A DNA stretch of 42,218 nt from an uncultured Bacteroidales bacterium (GCA_900320185.1 ONRD01000019.1:1-42218), one strand, 5' to 3'. Counted from the first letter of the stretch, positions 8,874-16,899 are shown. The notes: generated by a model from the sequence alone, not told the origin. Translations and numbers: made by a program.

Positions 8874-11363
8874 TTACGGGGCAAGGCTTATCGTGTACTG
8901 GGGCGATTCGGTGATATCCAGGAACTTGTCACAAGCCACCCTGATCCCTTCCAGGCGGATGTGGCTGGCGGACGAACGGGGCATGCCGGGCCTGTCCTCC
9001 AGTTTTTGGAACTGGGACCATGGCCAGGCGGTAACCACCCTCTTGCACTTGCCGGTGATGTTCGACACGGTGATATATTCATAAGTCTGGGGGGTGTCGG
9101 TCCGCATCTTCAGCCAGAGGAGACGTTCACCGTCGCCGATCGTGCAGTTGCGCAGGATCACGTTCCTGTCGTGGATGCTCTCGCTGCCCATGGTGATGCA
9201 TCCATGTGAGTAGCCGTAGTCGCAGTCCTCGACAAGGATACGTTCGTTGGGGCCGTTGCACGACATCGTATCCGCCCAGGTTCCTCTGCCTCCCTTGAGG
9301 ACCACGGCATCGTCGTTGACGCTCATGTAGCAGCCCTTGACGAGGACATCGGTGCAGGCGTCTATGTCGATGGCATCGCTGCTGGGCGCAGGCACACCAT
9401 CCTTGGGTGCGGTCATGGAACAGTCAAGGTAGCGCACGAAGGAGCACTTGTAGACATGGGTCGTCCAGAAAGGGCTGTCCTTGAAATGGACATCCTGGAT
9501 GGTCACGTTCCTGCTGTTGGAGACGAACAGGAGCCTGGGACGCTGGGCATCCTTGTTGGTGCATTCCGGATTCCAGCTGCGCCGGATCCAGAACTCCTTC
9601 CAGTAATTGAGGCCGTTGCCGTCTACCGTCCCTTTCCCCGCGATCACGAAACCGTCTACGCCGTCGGCGTTGACCAGGGCAGGGAAATACCTGCAGTTCT
9701 GGCCTTCTATCCTCGTGTCGACCACCGGGAAATCCTCGATGCGGTCGGAGCCCTTCAGGCGCGCTCCCTCCTCAAGGTAGAGGGAAGTCCCTTCCTTGAA
9801 GAACAAGCTGCCGGAAAGGAACGTCCCGGCAGGGATGACGACCAGCCCGCCGCCTTCGGCCGAAGCCTTGTCTATGACGGTCTGGATCGCCCGGGTCTGG
9901 ACAAGGGTGGAATCCTTCGAGACTCCATGCTCGGTGATGACGTAACGCTTTCCCAGAGTCGCAGGATCCACTTTTGAAGCATCGGAGAACCACGGGCTCA
10001 TCGGAGTGCCGTCCGGCCAGGACTCCTGCTTCGGAGCCTCCTTGCGGGCCTTCCTGCCGGAGGGTTTTCCGGCGCCGGCGTCACTCTTGAAGAAACGGTC
10101 GATGAAGGGGATGTACTGCTGCCAGTCGTATAGAAGGATGTTATGGCTGCCATGGCGGACATGATGCCCCATCCTGCCGGCTACCCGGGGGCTTTCCACT
10201 TCCGGCATGACCGGGTCCGTGAAACCATCGATCCCGAAGAGAGCGTAGACAGGAGCCGCACCTACCAGGGAGAGATATTCTCCCTTGGGGTCGGCCCAGA
10301 GGTCGTCGTCTGCACTCGAGACATACACCGGCCTCGGGGCGATCATGGCCAGCAGCTCATGCTGGTCGAAGGGAAGGTCCTCCTCCCTGTCGCGGTACTC
10401 CCGGTAGTTGCCGCAGAACCAGTGAGGGAAATTCCTGGTAATCGCTGCAACCGTTTCGCCGAACTTACGCCGCGAAAGGGCAGCGCCGGAGCAGCCGGAG
10501 CAAGACGAGAAGGCCGCCGCGAAACGGGTATCGGTGGCAGCCGCCCAAAGGGCGGTCTTCCCGAGACGGGAATGGCCTACCACCGCCACCTTGGCGGCAT
10601 CGACATCCGGGTCTGTCTGGAGATAATCCATCGCGCGAGAGAGGCCCCAGGCCCAGGCCGAGATCGTCGCCCATGAATCTCCGCCGCGGGGAGTCCCGTC
10701 GTCCATGAGTCCATGCACTCCGTTGTGGAACCCATCGTGGAAATCCGGGTCGATTTCATGGTAGCAGAACGTCGCGACCCCGTAGCCGCTGGTAAGGATG
10801 TATTCATAAGGCCAGCGCATGGCCTGGGCTCCCCGCTCAACCCTCTGGTATTTCGGACCATATCCGGCTTCCTTTTCAGCGGAAGGCAGGAGCACGGCCG
10901 GATCTGTGGTGGTCGCATGGTTGCCTTTGAAATTCTCCCCTACGAAAAAAGGCACGGGGCCCTTCCTGTCATTGGGGATGTACATCAGCATGGTGAAGGA
11001 GAACTGCTCTTCCTTGTCGAGGAAGACCTCCACCTGCCTTCTTGTAGCGAGGCCGAAAAAGGCGTCCGGACTCTCCTCGACGACCTTGAAATGCATCCCG
11101 GAAGGGACACCGGGCTCGCGGCCGTACATCTGCGAGCGGAAAAGCTCCATCAGTTCCGGCCTTCTCTTTCGGACCCAATCCTTGCTGTTGCGGACCTTCC
11201 GCCCGTCTTCCGTCAGAAGCGGGTCGGGAAGCGTGTACGGCTCCACAAGCGACTCGTCCTGGTTGATCGGACGTTCTTTCTCCTGTGCCGGGAGTCCCGG
11301 CATCGCCGTCATCACCAGTAACAAGGCGCAGGCAGCCTTGAGCAAAGGGTTTCTCGTTGACAT
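8874..11363 (-). CDS. Two-domain CE15-like esterase / GH28 polygalacturonase-like protein
   Basis: 829-residue secreted protein with an N-terminal signal peptide (ACALLLVMTAMPGLPAQ). Residues about 30-430 resemble CE15 4-O-methyl-glucuronoyl methylesterases: the nucleophile motif GHSRLGK (263-269, Ser265), GCSGAALSRRKFGE, PHWFC and the histidine region RHGSHNILLYDW near 403-413. A Lys/Arg/Pro-rich linker (about 430-450) leads to a GH28 pectinase-type beta-helix from about 475: GGGLVVIPAGTFLSG, SSDAIDID (661-668), NDDAVVLK (683-690), SHGCITMGSE (from 719) and LWLKMRT near 749-755. These match the GH28 aspartates, the His-Gly pair and the R/K motif in variant form. One polypeptide could thus cleave uronic-acid esters and galacturonan-type chains. 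The gene is probably in a transcript with the phosphatase upstream and the CotH protein downstream. Confidence 0.85.
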   Translation of the reverse strand: MSTRNPLLKAACALLLVMTAMPGLPAQEKERPINQDESLVEPYTLPDPLLTEDGRKVRNSKDWVRKRRPELMELFRSQMYGREPGVPSGMHFKVVEESPDAFFGLATRRQVEVFLDKEEQFSFTMLMYIPNDRKGPVPFFVGENFKGNHATTTDPAVLLPSAEKEAGYGPKYQRVERGAQAMRWPYEYILTSGYGVATFCYHEIDPDFHDGFHNGVHGLMDDGTPRGGDSWATISAWAWGLSRAMDYLQTDPDVDAAKVAVVGHSRLGKTALWAAATDTRFAAAFSSCSGCSGAALSRRKFGETVAAITRNFPHWFCGNYREYRDREEDLPFDQHELLAMIAPRPVYVSSADDDLWADPKGEYLSLVGAAPVYALFGIDGFTDPVMPEVESPRVAGRMGHHVRHGSHNILLYDWQQYIPFIDRFFKSDAGAGKPSGRKARKEAPKQESWPDGTPMSPWFSDASKVDPATLGKRYVITEHGVSKDSTLVQTRAIQTVIDKASAEGGGLVVIPAGTFLSGSLFFKEGTSLYLEEGARLKGSDRIEDFPVVDTRIEGQNCRYFPALVNADGVDGFVIAGKGTVDGNGLNYWKEFWIRRSWNPECTNKDAQRPRLLFVSNSRNVTIQDVHFKDSPFWTTHVYKCSFVRYLDCSMTAPKDGVPAPSSDAIDIDACTDVLVKGCYMSVNDDAVVLKGGRGTWADTMSCNGPNERILVEDCDYGYSHGCITMGSESIHDRNVILRNCTIGDGERLLWLKMRTDTPQTYEYITVSNITGKCKRVVTAWPWSQFQKLEDRPGMPRSSASHIRLEGIRVACDKFLDITESPQYTISLAP

Positions 11364-11470
11364 GGTCTATCTTCTGTTATTATCACATTTCTGTCTTTGT
11401 GCTGAATGCCGCGCCGGACCGCGGAAGGACCACCGGGAAGGTGGCACCGCAGCCGGACACGGGAATGCCG

Positions 11471-12808
11471 TCAGGACACTCCGGTCTTTTCCGTCTTGTC
11501 CCTGTCCGTCACAAGGTTGTCATCCGGGATGGCGGCGACCAGGCCGAGGAGATATTCCCTCAGGTCCTCCCACCTGTAATAAGGGCCGGCGGAGGCGCCG
11601 AGGGCGGGGATCGTGGTCTCTTTCTCGTTGTAAAGGACCTTGACCAGGACCTCTCCCTTCCTGTTCCTGTAGAAGACCATCTGGATGTTCGAGGCCATGC
11701 ACATGAACTCGAAACTGTTCCAGTGCTCATGGACGGTCCTGGATTCATAGCGCTCGTCCATCCCCTCGATTCCCAGGGTGCCTATGAGGGGAAGGAGACC
11801 GACGTCATGGCCGAAACGGAGGTCCGCCACCCTGTGGCTCCCCTCAAGGACGGCCTCGTCGGCCTTGGCCACGATGTCCTCTATAAGGGGACGGGCTATT
11901 GCGGATGAGTAGTCGCCTGCCTCCTTGGATATTCCGAAACTGTAGTAGAGCTTCTCGTTGCGGGCGATCCAGAGCGCCTCCAGCTCCTCGACCGTGAAAT
12001 GCTTGAATATGTCAGGCCGGCCGACCGTGTTGGGAGAAATGGCGCCGGCGCAGAAGACTGCGTCGATGAAGGCATACTTGTCCGGGATGAGCCTCGCTGC
12101 GGCTTCAGGATCGGTAAAAATCGCCTTGAAGAACCTTCCAGGGTCCAGAAGGCTCTCGCGCAGCTGGTCCGCTATCCTGTTCCCCTCCTTTCCTATTTCC
12201 TTGGTATCCAGATCCATGCTGATGTAGTCCAGGTACTTCGGCCCGGTGACATAATGCATCTGCAGGCCGGGAGCCCCGCTCTTGAGCTGGGACGTGAAGT
12301 TCGCCATGCTCACCAGGCATCTGGGCCAGTAACTGGAGACACACTCCACTTCCTGCCTGTCCGGGTCTGTGAAGACACGCTTGAACTCCCTGTACATCCG
12401 CCCGCCGATACCCCTGTGCTCGGCGCCTCCCCTTTCACTGAGCATTCCGTACATGCCCTCATGCTCGGAATCGAGGGTGTCCATCTGCCTTTTCAGGAGT
12501 TTGCCCTCTTCAGTCAGGAGACCGGCTTCCCAGGCCGCCCTCATCCCTTCCATCCCTTTGGCCATGTGCCTGGCGCCCGTGTGGTAGCGCGAACCATGCC
12601 TTCCGTAATGGCTTATGTAAAAGGGCTTGAAACCCTTGGGAGCCTTTGTGCGGGGCGACTGTGAATATTCGTAATAATGCAGGACACCCGCAGCCCTGTC
12701 AGGGTTCTCCCTGATCAGCGAGTCATAGGTCTGGGCGTCCACGGCTAGGACAGGCAAAAGTGCCATGCAAGCCGCCAGGAAGGTTATTTTCACGGATCCC
12801 TTTATCAT
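11471..12808 (-). CDS. Histidine phosphatase, MINPP/phytase-like, secreted
   Basis: 445 residues with a signal peptide (KITFLAACMALLPVLAVDAQ). It has the branch-2 histidine acid phosphatase signature YGRHGSRYHTG, where the histidine is phosphorylated, and the distal proton-donor region LRFGHDVGLLPLIG. Length and the N-terminal RHG context fit multiple inositol-polyphosphate phosphatases (bacterial MINPP), which release phosphate from phytate in the periplasm or on the surface. It is first in a likely transcript with the CE15-GH28 and CotH genes and has the consensus promoter at 12844-12874. The exact substrate is inferred; other phosphomonoesters are possible. Confidence 0.85.
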   Translation of the reverse strand: MIKGSVKITFLAACMALLPVLAVDAQTYDSLIRENPDRAAGVLHYYEYSQSPRTKAPKGFKPFYISHYGRHGSRYHTGARHMAKGMEGMRAAWEAGLLTEEGKLLKRQMDTLDSEHEGMYGMLSERGGAEHRGIGGRMYREFKRVFTDPDRQEVECVSSYWPRCLVSMANFTSQLKSGAPGLQMHYVTGPKYLDYISMDLDTKEIGKEGNRIADQLRESLLDPGRFFKAIFTDPEAAARLIPDKYAFIDAVFCAGAISPNTVGRPDIFKHFTVEELEALWIARNEKLYYSFGISKEAGDYSSAIARPLIEDIVAKADEAVLEGSHRVADLRFGHDVGLLPLIGTLGIEGMDERYESRTVHEHWNSFEFMCMASNIQMVFYRNRKGEVLVKVLYNEKETTIPALGASAGPYYRWEDLREYLLGLVAAIPDDNLVTDRDKTEKTGVS

Positions 12809-12843
12809 GGAAAAGTTCGTTTTACTTGTATTTTACCAAAATA

Positions 12844-12874
12844 CAAATATAAGAAATTGCACTCTCAATCCAAA
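12844..12874 (-). promoter_or_regulatory. Promoter of the phosphatase transcript
   Basis: On the minus strand, TTTG (12874-12871), 19 bases, TATATTTG (12851-12844): a full consensus match. Transcription should begin near 12838, about 30 bases before the ATG. Confidence 0.8.
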
Positions 12875-12907
12875 CTGACGACGTTTTTCGAGATTATCCG
12901 TGGGAAA

Positions 12908-12939
12908 TTTCATCCTACGGCTGTCACGCGCTACCTTTG
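12908..12939 (+). promoter_or_regulatory. Promoter of the metalloprotease lipoprotein gene
   Basis: TTTC (12908-12911), 20 bases, TACCTTTG (12932-12939), one mismatch from consensus in the -33 element. It is divergent from the phosphatase promoter. Confidence 0.65.
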
Positions 12940-12966
12940 CGGAACTCAACAAAAACTATGTAAAAC

Positions 12967-14541
12967 ATGAAATGGATTATCAAGATTATGCTGCCGGCGC
13001 TGCTGCTGGCGTCATGCAGCAAGGAGGGCACGTCCCCGGAGGGGAACGCCCCCGAGGTTCCGGAAGAAAGACAGGAGCAGGCATCACATGGGATGATGAT
13101 GCTCGGAGAAAAACTGGACAACCCCTACTCCCTGGCGAACGTCAAGGCCGCGGTCGCTTCACTCTATCCTTCCAGCGAAGTGGAAGACCTCGCCCCCACG
13201 GACTACTACGTCCGTTTCCTTCCTGCCTCAGGCGATGAATATGCCAGGCTGGAGGAAGCCGGGGTCGAGATGGCCGACCACCCGCTTGACAGGGAGATCC
13301 TCCAGGACGGAGACTACTACCATGACCCTACGGTTCCCGAAGACGGGATCACATGGCAGTACGCTGTCGTGAAGCCCGGATTCGACTTCCCCCTCGGCAT
13401 CCGGTACGAGAAACTGGAAGAATGTTTCATCCCGGATGAGACGACAGCGACCAAGGGCCTCCCGGGCATCGACTGGGATGCCGTGGAAAGGGAAGCCTTC
13501 ATCAGGACCGGCAATGCCGGCTTGCTGGAAAGCGCGACGAGGGCGAAGGCAAGGCCCGGAGGAAAGATCACTATCGTGGACGAAGGCGGAGGCGGCAAGA
13601 AGACTGTCGGAGTCGCCGGCGTCAAAGTGGTAGCAAATGTCTTCGTGAAGATTGCCACGACGTACACCGACAAGAACGGGAAGTACGAATTCAGCAAGGC
13701 TTTCTCCATGAAACCCCATTACCGGATCTGCTTCAAGAACGAAAAGGGCTTCTCGATCGGGCTGAACCTTGTCCTGATACCGGCATCCGTGTCCACGCTC
13801 GGGAAGGGAGACGCTTCAGGAATGGACTGCAAGGTAGACCAGGGCTCGGAAGCCTCGCTCTACAGGAGGTGCGCAGTCAACAACGCAGCCTACGACTACT
13901 ACACCAAATGCGAGACTCTCGGGATCACTCCCCCTCCCTCAGGTCTCAGGTTCTGGATCCTGAACATCCTCAAGCCTTCCTGTACGATGATGATCCACCA
14001 CGGAGCGCTTCTGGACAACGCCCTCGTGAGCAATTATCTCGGTATGTACAAGATAATCGTCAGGTTGGCCGCACCTGACATAACCATCGGGACGAAGGGG
14101 AAGAGCTACGATTACGCGGCACTCTATGCAAGCACGGTACACGAGATGGCCCATGCCACCCACTTTGCCAAGGCTGGAACGGGCTACTGGAGCAAATTCG
14201 CGACCTACATCCTCTCGTCATTCGTGATGACCGGATCGAGCTATGGCAGCGGGAACGGAGAGAATGCAGGTTACTGCGAAGTAAGCGAGATGTGGGCTTA
14301 CTACCTCGAGAACGCCCTCTACGAGTTGCGCTACGGGAAGAATCCCCAGGACGGTTACAATTACTGGTTCAAGCCCCAGATTTTCGCCTCGCTGGAAAAA
14401 GACGGGATGACCAAGGCCGATTTCTGCTCCGCCCTGACTTCCGAGGTCACGAACAGGGACATGCTGCGCGACAGGCTGGAGGAAGCAAGGCCCGACCTGC
14501 GTTCCAAGATCGAGCAGACGTTCAATTTCTACAGGAGATAG
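12967..14541 (+). CDS. Putative zinc-metalloprotease lipoprotein
   Basis: 524 residues with an SPII signal (MLPALLLASCSKE). Residues about 215-250 (VAGVKVVANVFVK then YTDKNGKYEFSK) look like a small carboxypeptidase-regulatory-type beta-sandwich. The C-terminal part has TVHEMAHATH (HExxH, 392-396) and a downstream acidic region GYCEVSEMWAYYLENA (Glu438/Glu441) that could give the third zinc ligand, as in gluzincins. It probably acts on the cell surface or in the periplasm. I do not recognise the exact family; the protease call rests on the motif. Monocistronic between its own promoter and a hairpin terminator. Confidence 0.75.
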   Translation: MKWIIKIMLPALLLASCSKEGTSPEGNAPEVPEERQEQASHGMMMLGEKLDNPYSLANVKAAVASLYPSSEVEDLAPTDYYVRFLPASGDEYARLEEAGVEMADHPLDREILQDGDYYHDPTVPEDGITWQYAVVKPGFDFPLGIRYEKLEECFIPDETTATKGLPGIDWDAVEREAFIRTGNAGLLESATRAKARPGGKITIVDEGGGGKKTVGVAGVKVVANVFVKIATTYTDKNGKYEFSKAFSMKPHYRICFKNEKGFSIGLNLVLIPASVSTLGKGDASGMDCKVDQGSEASLYRRCAVNNAAYDYYTKCETLGITPPPSGLRFWILNILKPSCTMMIHHGALLDNALVSNYLGMYKIIVRLAAPDITIGTKGKSYDYAALYASTVHEMAHATHFAKAGTGYWSKFATYILSSFVMTGSSYGSGNGENAGYCEVSEMWAYYLENALYELRYGKNPQDGYNYWFKPQIFASLEKDGMTKADFCSALTSEVTNRDMLRDRLEEARPDLRSKIEQTFNFYRR

Positions 14542-14590
14542 ACGTCCCATATCCAGAATAGATAGACGGCGAAGTCCGTTGGGCTGACAT

Positions 14591-14680
14591 GCCTGGCCAG
14601 GGTTAGTCCTTGACCCGGCCGTCAGGCCAGGACAGAGGGTGGTTCGGAGCTGGTTAACTCCAACCCGAGCCACCCTTGTT
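14591..14680 (+). terminator. Two stacked hairpins after the metalloprotease gene
   Basis: CCTGGCC (14592-14598) pairs with GGCCAGG (14625-14631), enclosing AGGGT/ACCC. A second hairpin, GGGTGG-TCGG (from 14637) with CCGA-CCACCC (to 14675), is followed by TTGTTT. The second is a plausible intrinsic terminator. Confidence 0.5.
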
Positions 14681-14697
14681 TCCTGCGGAAGAAAACT

Positions 14698-14728
14698 TTT
14701 GCAGTTTTGAGAACAATTCTTATCTTTG
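14698..14728 (+). promoter_or_regulatory. tRNA-Leu promoter
   Basis: TTTG (14698-14701), 19 bases, TATCTTTG (14721-14728): a full consensus match, 12 bases before the mature tRNA. Confidence 0.8.
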
Positions 14729-14740
14729 CAGTCCGATAAT

Positions 14741-14823
14741 GCGCGGGTGGCGGAATGGTAGACGCGCTAGTTTCAGGAGCTAGTGTCAATTGCGACGTGT
14801 GAGTTCGACTCTCATCCCGCGCA
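14741..14823 (+). tRNA. tRNA-Leu (anticodon CAG)
   Basis: Acceptor arms GCGCGGG (14741-14747) and CCCGCGC (14816-14822) pair fully, with discriminator A at 14823. The anticodon loop TTCAGGA carries CAG, closed by CTAGT/GCTAG. A long variable arm and the T-loop GTTCGACTC identify a class II leucine tRNA. CCA is not encoded, as is common in this phylum. Confidence 0.95.
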
Positions 14824-14828
14824 CGTAA

Positions 14829-14866
14829 AAACCGTTCTGGAGTTATTCCAGGACGGTTTATTTTAT
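14829..14866 (+). terminator. tRNA-Leu terminator
   Basis: Near-perfect 10-bp stem ACCGTTCTGG/CCAGGACGGT (one T-G wobble) with a 7-base loop, followed by a T-rich tract from 14857. A strong intrinsic terminator just after the tRNA. Confidence 0.85.
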
Positions 14867-15020
14867 ATTTTGGCGACTTGAGACCCGTATTAAACCATTA
14901 AACAAGGAGAGGGGTGCATTGGACAGTTGTCTTATTCACTTGAATTCAAGCGCCATCGCTTTGTTTGTTTCCCAAAACAAATTACCTCGGGCCGCTTAGT
15001 CTTGGGAATTAAAAAAGGAA

Positions 15021-15197
15021 CTATTGATTATCTGAACTGTTGTCATTATTCGCCAGTTGCATACATATATAGCCAATAACATATTCCTTTGGAGTGAACA
15101 GCTCAATATCATTATTTATTATTAGCTCATTAAGGGAGGATTCAATGATTCTCCAATTATTGGTGTCTTCAAATTGACGATATGGGTGATTCTTCAT
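15021..15197 (-). CDS. Small hypothetical protein, possible immunity gene
   Basis: 58-residue ORF with ATG at 15197 and TAG at 15021-15023. It is acidic and aromatic-rich: NHPYRQFEDTNNWRIIESS, then ELFTPKEYVIGYICMQL. The composition and compact alpha-helical look are protein-like, and it lies on the same strand just after a small membrane protein gene and a toxin-like gene remnant. Proteins of this size and place are often immunity or accessory genes of polymorphic toxin loci. I recognise no named family; the role is inferred from position only. Confidence 0.6.
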   Translation of the reverse strand: MKNHPYRQFEDTNNWRIIESSLNELIINNDIELFTPKEYVIGYICMQLANNDNSSDNQ

Positions 15198-15300
15198 TAT
15201 TTGGGGCTAATGGACATTCAGTAGGATGAAATCCTTGCAAGTAATTTAAGGGGTGGCTACAATAGGAATCAATCTATCTCCTGAATAGAAGAAATAACCG

Positions 15301-15912
15301 TCATGGGTCGTGTTTCCTTTTGCGTCGTAGGCGTCGGAATTTACTTCTATAATAAGTCTTGATATCATCACTGGTTCTATCAATGAACAGATCTGTCCGG
15401 CCAGTGCATCTGTAAACAGTTCGTCTTATTTTTCGAGAACTATACTTTATGGACCAGATGTAATCATAAATAGGAAACCAAACGTCTTTTCCATGCTTTG
15501 GTATAATATGAATACATAATACTCTCTCTTCCTCATTCCAAAGCCTTGGTTGCCCTAAATCCACTGCTCTAAGTTCAAAGTAATCAACTTGGTCCCATCC
15601 TAATTCGAGGTAATTCTTTCCGATTATCAAGGTACCTTTTCTTTTACTATGTATTATCTTTTCCTTTTGTTTAATGTATATCCCTTTTTTGTTTATCAAT
15701 AAAACGATATTTTTTCTTTTGGGAAACTCTTTTATCAGGTGAACTGTGCCAGCTACTGAGAAGCATACGTAAATAGCAATTCGATGATATATACTCTCAT
15801 GCTTCGGGATAAATATTATGTACCCTATCATTAATAAGATATCCAAGAAAAAAATATCATACTTTTCTCCTTCCCTAATACAATAGTATGGTTCTTTATT
15901 ATGACTAGTCAT
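15301..15912 (-). CDS. Hypothetical membrane protein, possible immunity protein
   Basis: 203 residues. After a short N-terminus there are two hydrophobic segments (IFFLDILLMIGYIIFIP and IAIYVCFSVAGTVHLI). A soluble beta-rich domain follows, with LLINKKGIYIKQKEK and YLELGWDQVDYFELRAV, an outline like small PH-like membrane proteins near toxin genes, and then a very basic tail ending FRRLRRKRKHDP. Its ATG (15912) overlaps the stop of the upstream toxin-like fragment by 8 bases (ATGACTAG), so the two were translationally coupled. AT-rich relative to flanking core genes. The immunity role is inference from coupling and topology. Confidence 0.65.
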   Translation of the reverse strand: MTSHNKEPYYCIREGEKYDIFFLDILLMIGYIIFIPKHESIYHRIAIYVCFSVAGTVHLIKEFPKRKNIVLLINKKGIYIKQKEKIIHSKRKGTLIIGKNYLELGWDQVDYFELRAVDLGQPRLWNEEERVLCIHIIPKHGKDVWFPIYDYIWSIKYSSRKIRRTVYRCTGRTDLFIDRTSDDIKTYYRSKFRRLRRKRKHDP

Positions 15913-16138
15913 CGCTTATCCAACTAGATACTGTTTGAAATCCCCACTTTGTGACAGTCTTTTGCGCCTCGTCTGCAGTTTTAAATACCACATTGGAAAC
16001 GCCTATGTCTGTCTTTTTGAAATCACTAAGCCTTTGCTTGGTCTCTGTATCAACCTTCCGTTTAGTTGACTTCCCAATTTGCTGACCAGAGTCAGTGGTT
16101 TCTTTTTTTACTTGCTTATAAACCGCATCTCGTGAATT
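15905..16138 (-). pseudogene. 3' remnant of a toxin-like gene
   Basis: An open frame of 77 codons begins directly after a stop at 16139-16141 without a plausible start. It encodes NSRDAVYKQVKK, then KQRLSDFKKTDIGVSNVVF and KTADEAQKTVTKWGFQTVSSW, ending in ISDD. It reads like the C-terminal end of a larger hydrophilic protein cut at its 5' side, exactly where sequence resembling an IS30-type element end begins. The overlap with the downstream membrane-protein gene fits a toxin-immunity order. The toxin family cannot be named from this fragment. Confidence 0.6.
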
Positions 16139-16260
16139 CTAATTAGAAGTGCAACACACTTCAAAAGTCAAAATTAAATAATTGTTTACAGTATTCCAAA
16201 GGCGTCCTGTAACCGAGGGACTTACGGGGCCTGTGGCATATTGTTAGTGTTATCTTAATT
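16136..16260 (-). mobile_element. IS30-like transposase remnant (C-terminus and element end)
   Basis: The minus strand encodes HRPRKSLGYRTPLEYCKQLF and a stop at 16161-16163. This resembles the C-terminal signature of IS30-family transposases (NNRPRK-LGY-TP-E). The residues upstream in that frame (to 16367) do not look like transposase. Just past the stop, AGTGTGTTGCACTTCTAATT resembles the terminal sequence of Bacteroidota IS30 elements and abuts the truncated toxin-like gene. Only one end of the element is visible, so it is decayed. Confidence 0.5.
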
Positions 16261-16344
16261 CTCCTTTTTACGGTGAAGCAATCTGTGATAGGTTTATTAC
16301 AGTTATTTGGAATATGCTCTTCTAACAGCCCTGGTCGACTTCCT

Positions 16345-16510
16345 TTCAAGTAGCTAACACGCCTCAAAAAGATAAATACCTCATTATCATCATATTACCA
16401 AGCAACAGCGTGTGAAGGTACCCCTAAAAAACGGCCTCCTAACACGCCCGCAAAACTTAACAGACTAATCTACAGACTATTACAAAACCAAGGCGTGTGA
16501 GCTATTTGAA
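16345..16510. repeat. Nested inverted repeat with a GCGTGT core
   Basis: Outer arms at 16345-16364 and 16491-16510 are inverted 20-mers matching at 18 of 20 bases (core AGGCGTGT-AGCTA). Inner arms AGCGTGTGAAGG (16407-16418) and CCTCCTAACACGCC (about 16435-16448) share the same GCGTGT-(G/T)A core. Four copies in alternating orientation make a roughly 166-bp nested palindrome without coding capacity, as in a MITE or other non-autonomous element. Confidence 0.6.
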
Positions 16511-16560
16511 AATGTGGGTGGGCCAAGGACGGCTTCTCTATCACTGACCATCCCCACGTC

Positions 16561-16678
16561 AGGGCAGCGCGCATACTGCATGCTTACGTCACATGCCAGG
16601 GCAGCGCGCATACTGCATGCTTACGTCACATGCCAGGGCAGCGCGCATACTGCATGCTTTCGTCACATGCCAGGGCAG
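16561..16678. repeat. 37-bp tandem repeat, three copies plus a partial fourth
   Basis: Units start at 16561, 16598 and 16635, each opening AGGGCAGCGCGCATACTGCA; the third has one visible substitution (TTTCG for TTACG). A fourth begins at 16672 and diverges after 7 bases. There are no spacers, so this is a minisatellite, not a CRISPR array. Each unit contains GCGCGC and GCATGC palindromes. Confidence 0.9.
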
Positions 16679-16692
16679 CTGTGTGTTCTATG

Positions 16693-16899
16693 ATGGGACC
16701 ACAAGCTGTATTGTCCTTCGGACCTTCCGCTTTGCTCCATTCACCCCACGCGCTTCGCTTGCGGGTATGACGCAGGCAGGATCCGCTACCTCCTGTATTG
16801 TCCTTCGGACCTTCCGCTTCGCTCCATTCACCCTACGCACTTCGCTTGCGGGTATGACGCAGGCAGGATCCGCTACCGCCGTCTCTTGCATGGTCCCAT
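16693..16899. repeat. Element of two 87-bp direct repeats flanked by inverted repeats
   Basis: Near-identical units at 16706-16792 and 16793-16879 (each starting CTGTATTGTCCTTCGGACC) differ at a few positions. They are bounded by perfect 9-bp inverted repeats ATGGGACCA (16693-16701) and TGGTCCCAT (16891-16899), each followed inward by a CAAG match. Units contain further small palindromes (CCTTCGGACC; CGCTTCGCTTGCG). It has no gene and looks like a mobile intergenic repeat. Confidence 0.75.

Noticed and set aside
14741-14866. tRNA-Leu as integration site for the AT-rich region that follows
   Set aside because: No second copy of the tRNA 3' end was found to the right, and no integrase gene is visible; the terminator after the tRNA is intact.
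16161-16367. A complete 68-residue gene
   Set aside because: Only the last ~25 residues resemble a transposase; the N-terminal part runs through the inverted repeat arm and is not protein-like.
16561-16678. Possible CRISPR array
   Set aside because: The 37-bp units are directly contiguous with no unique spacers, and no cas genes are present.
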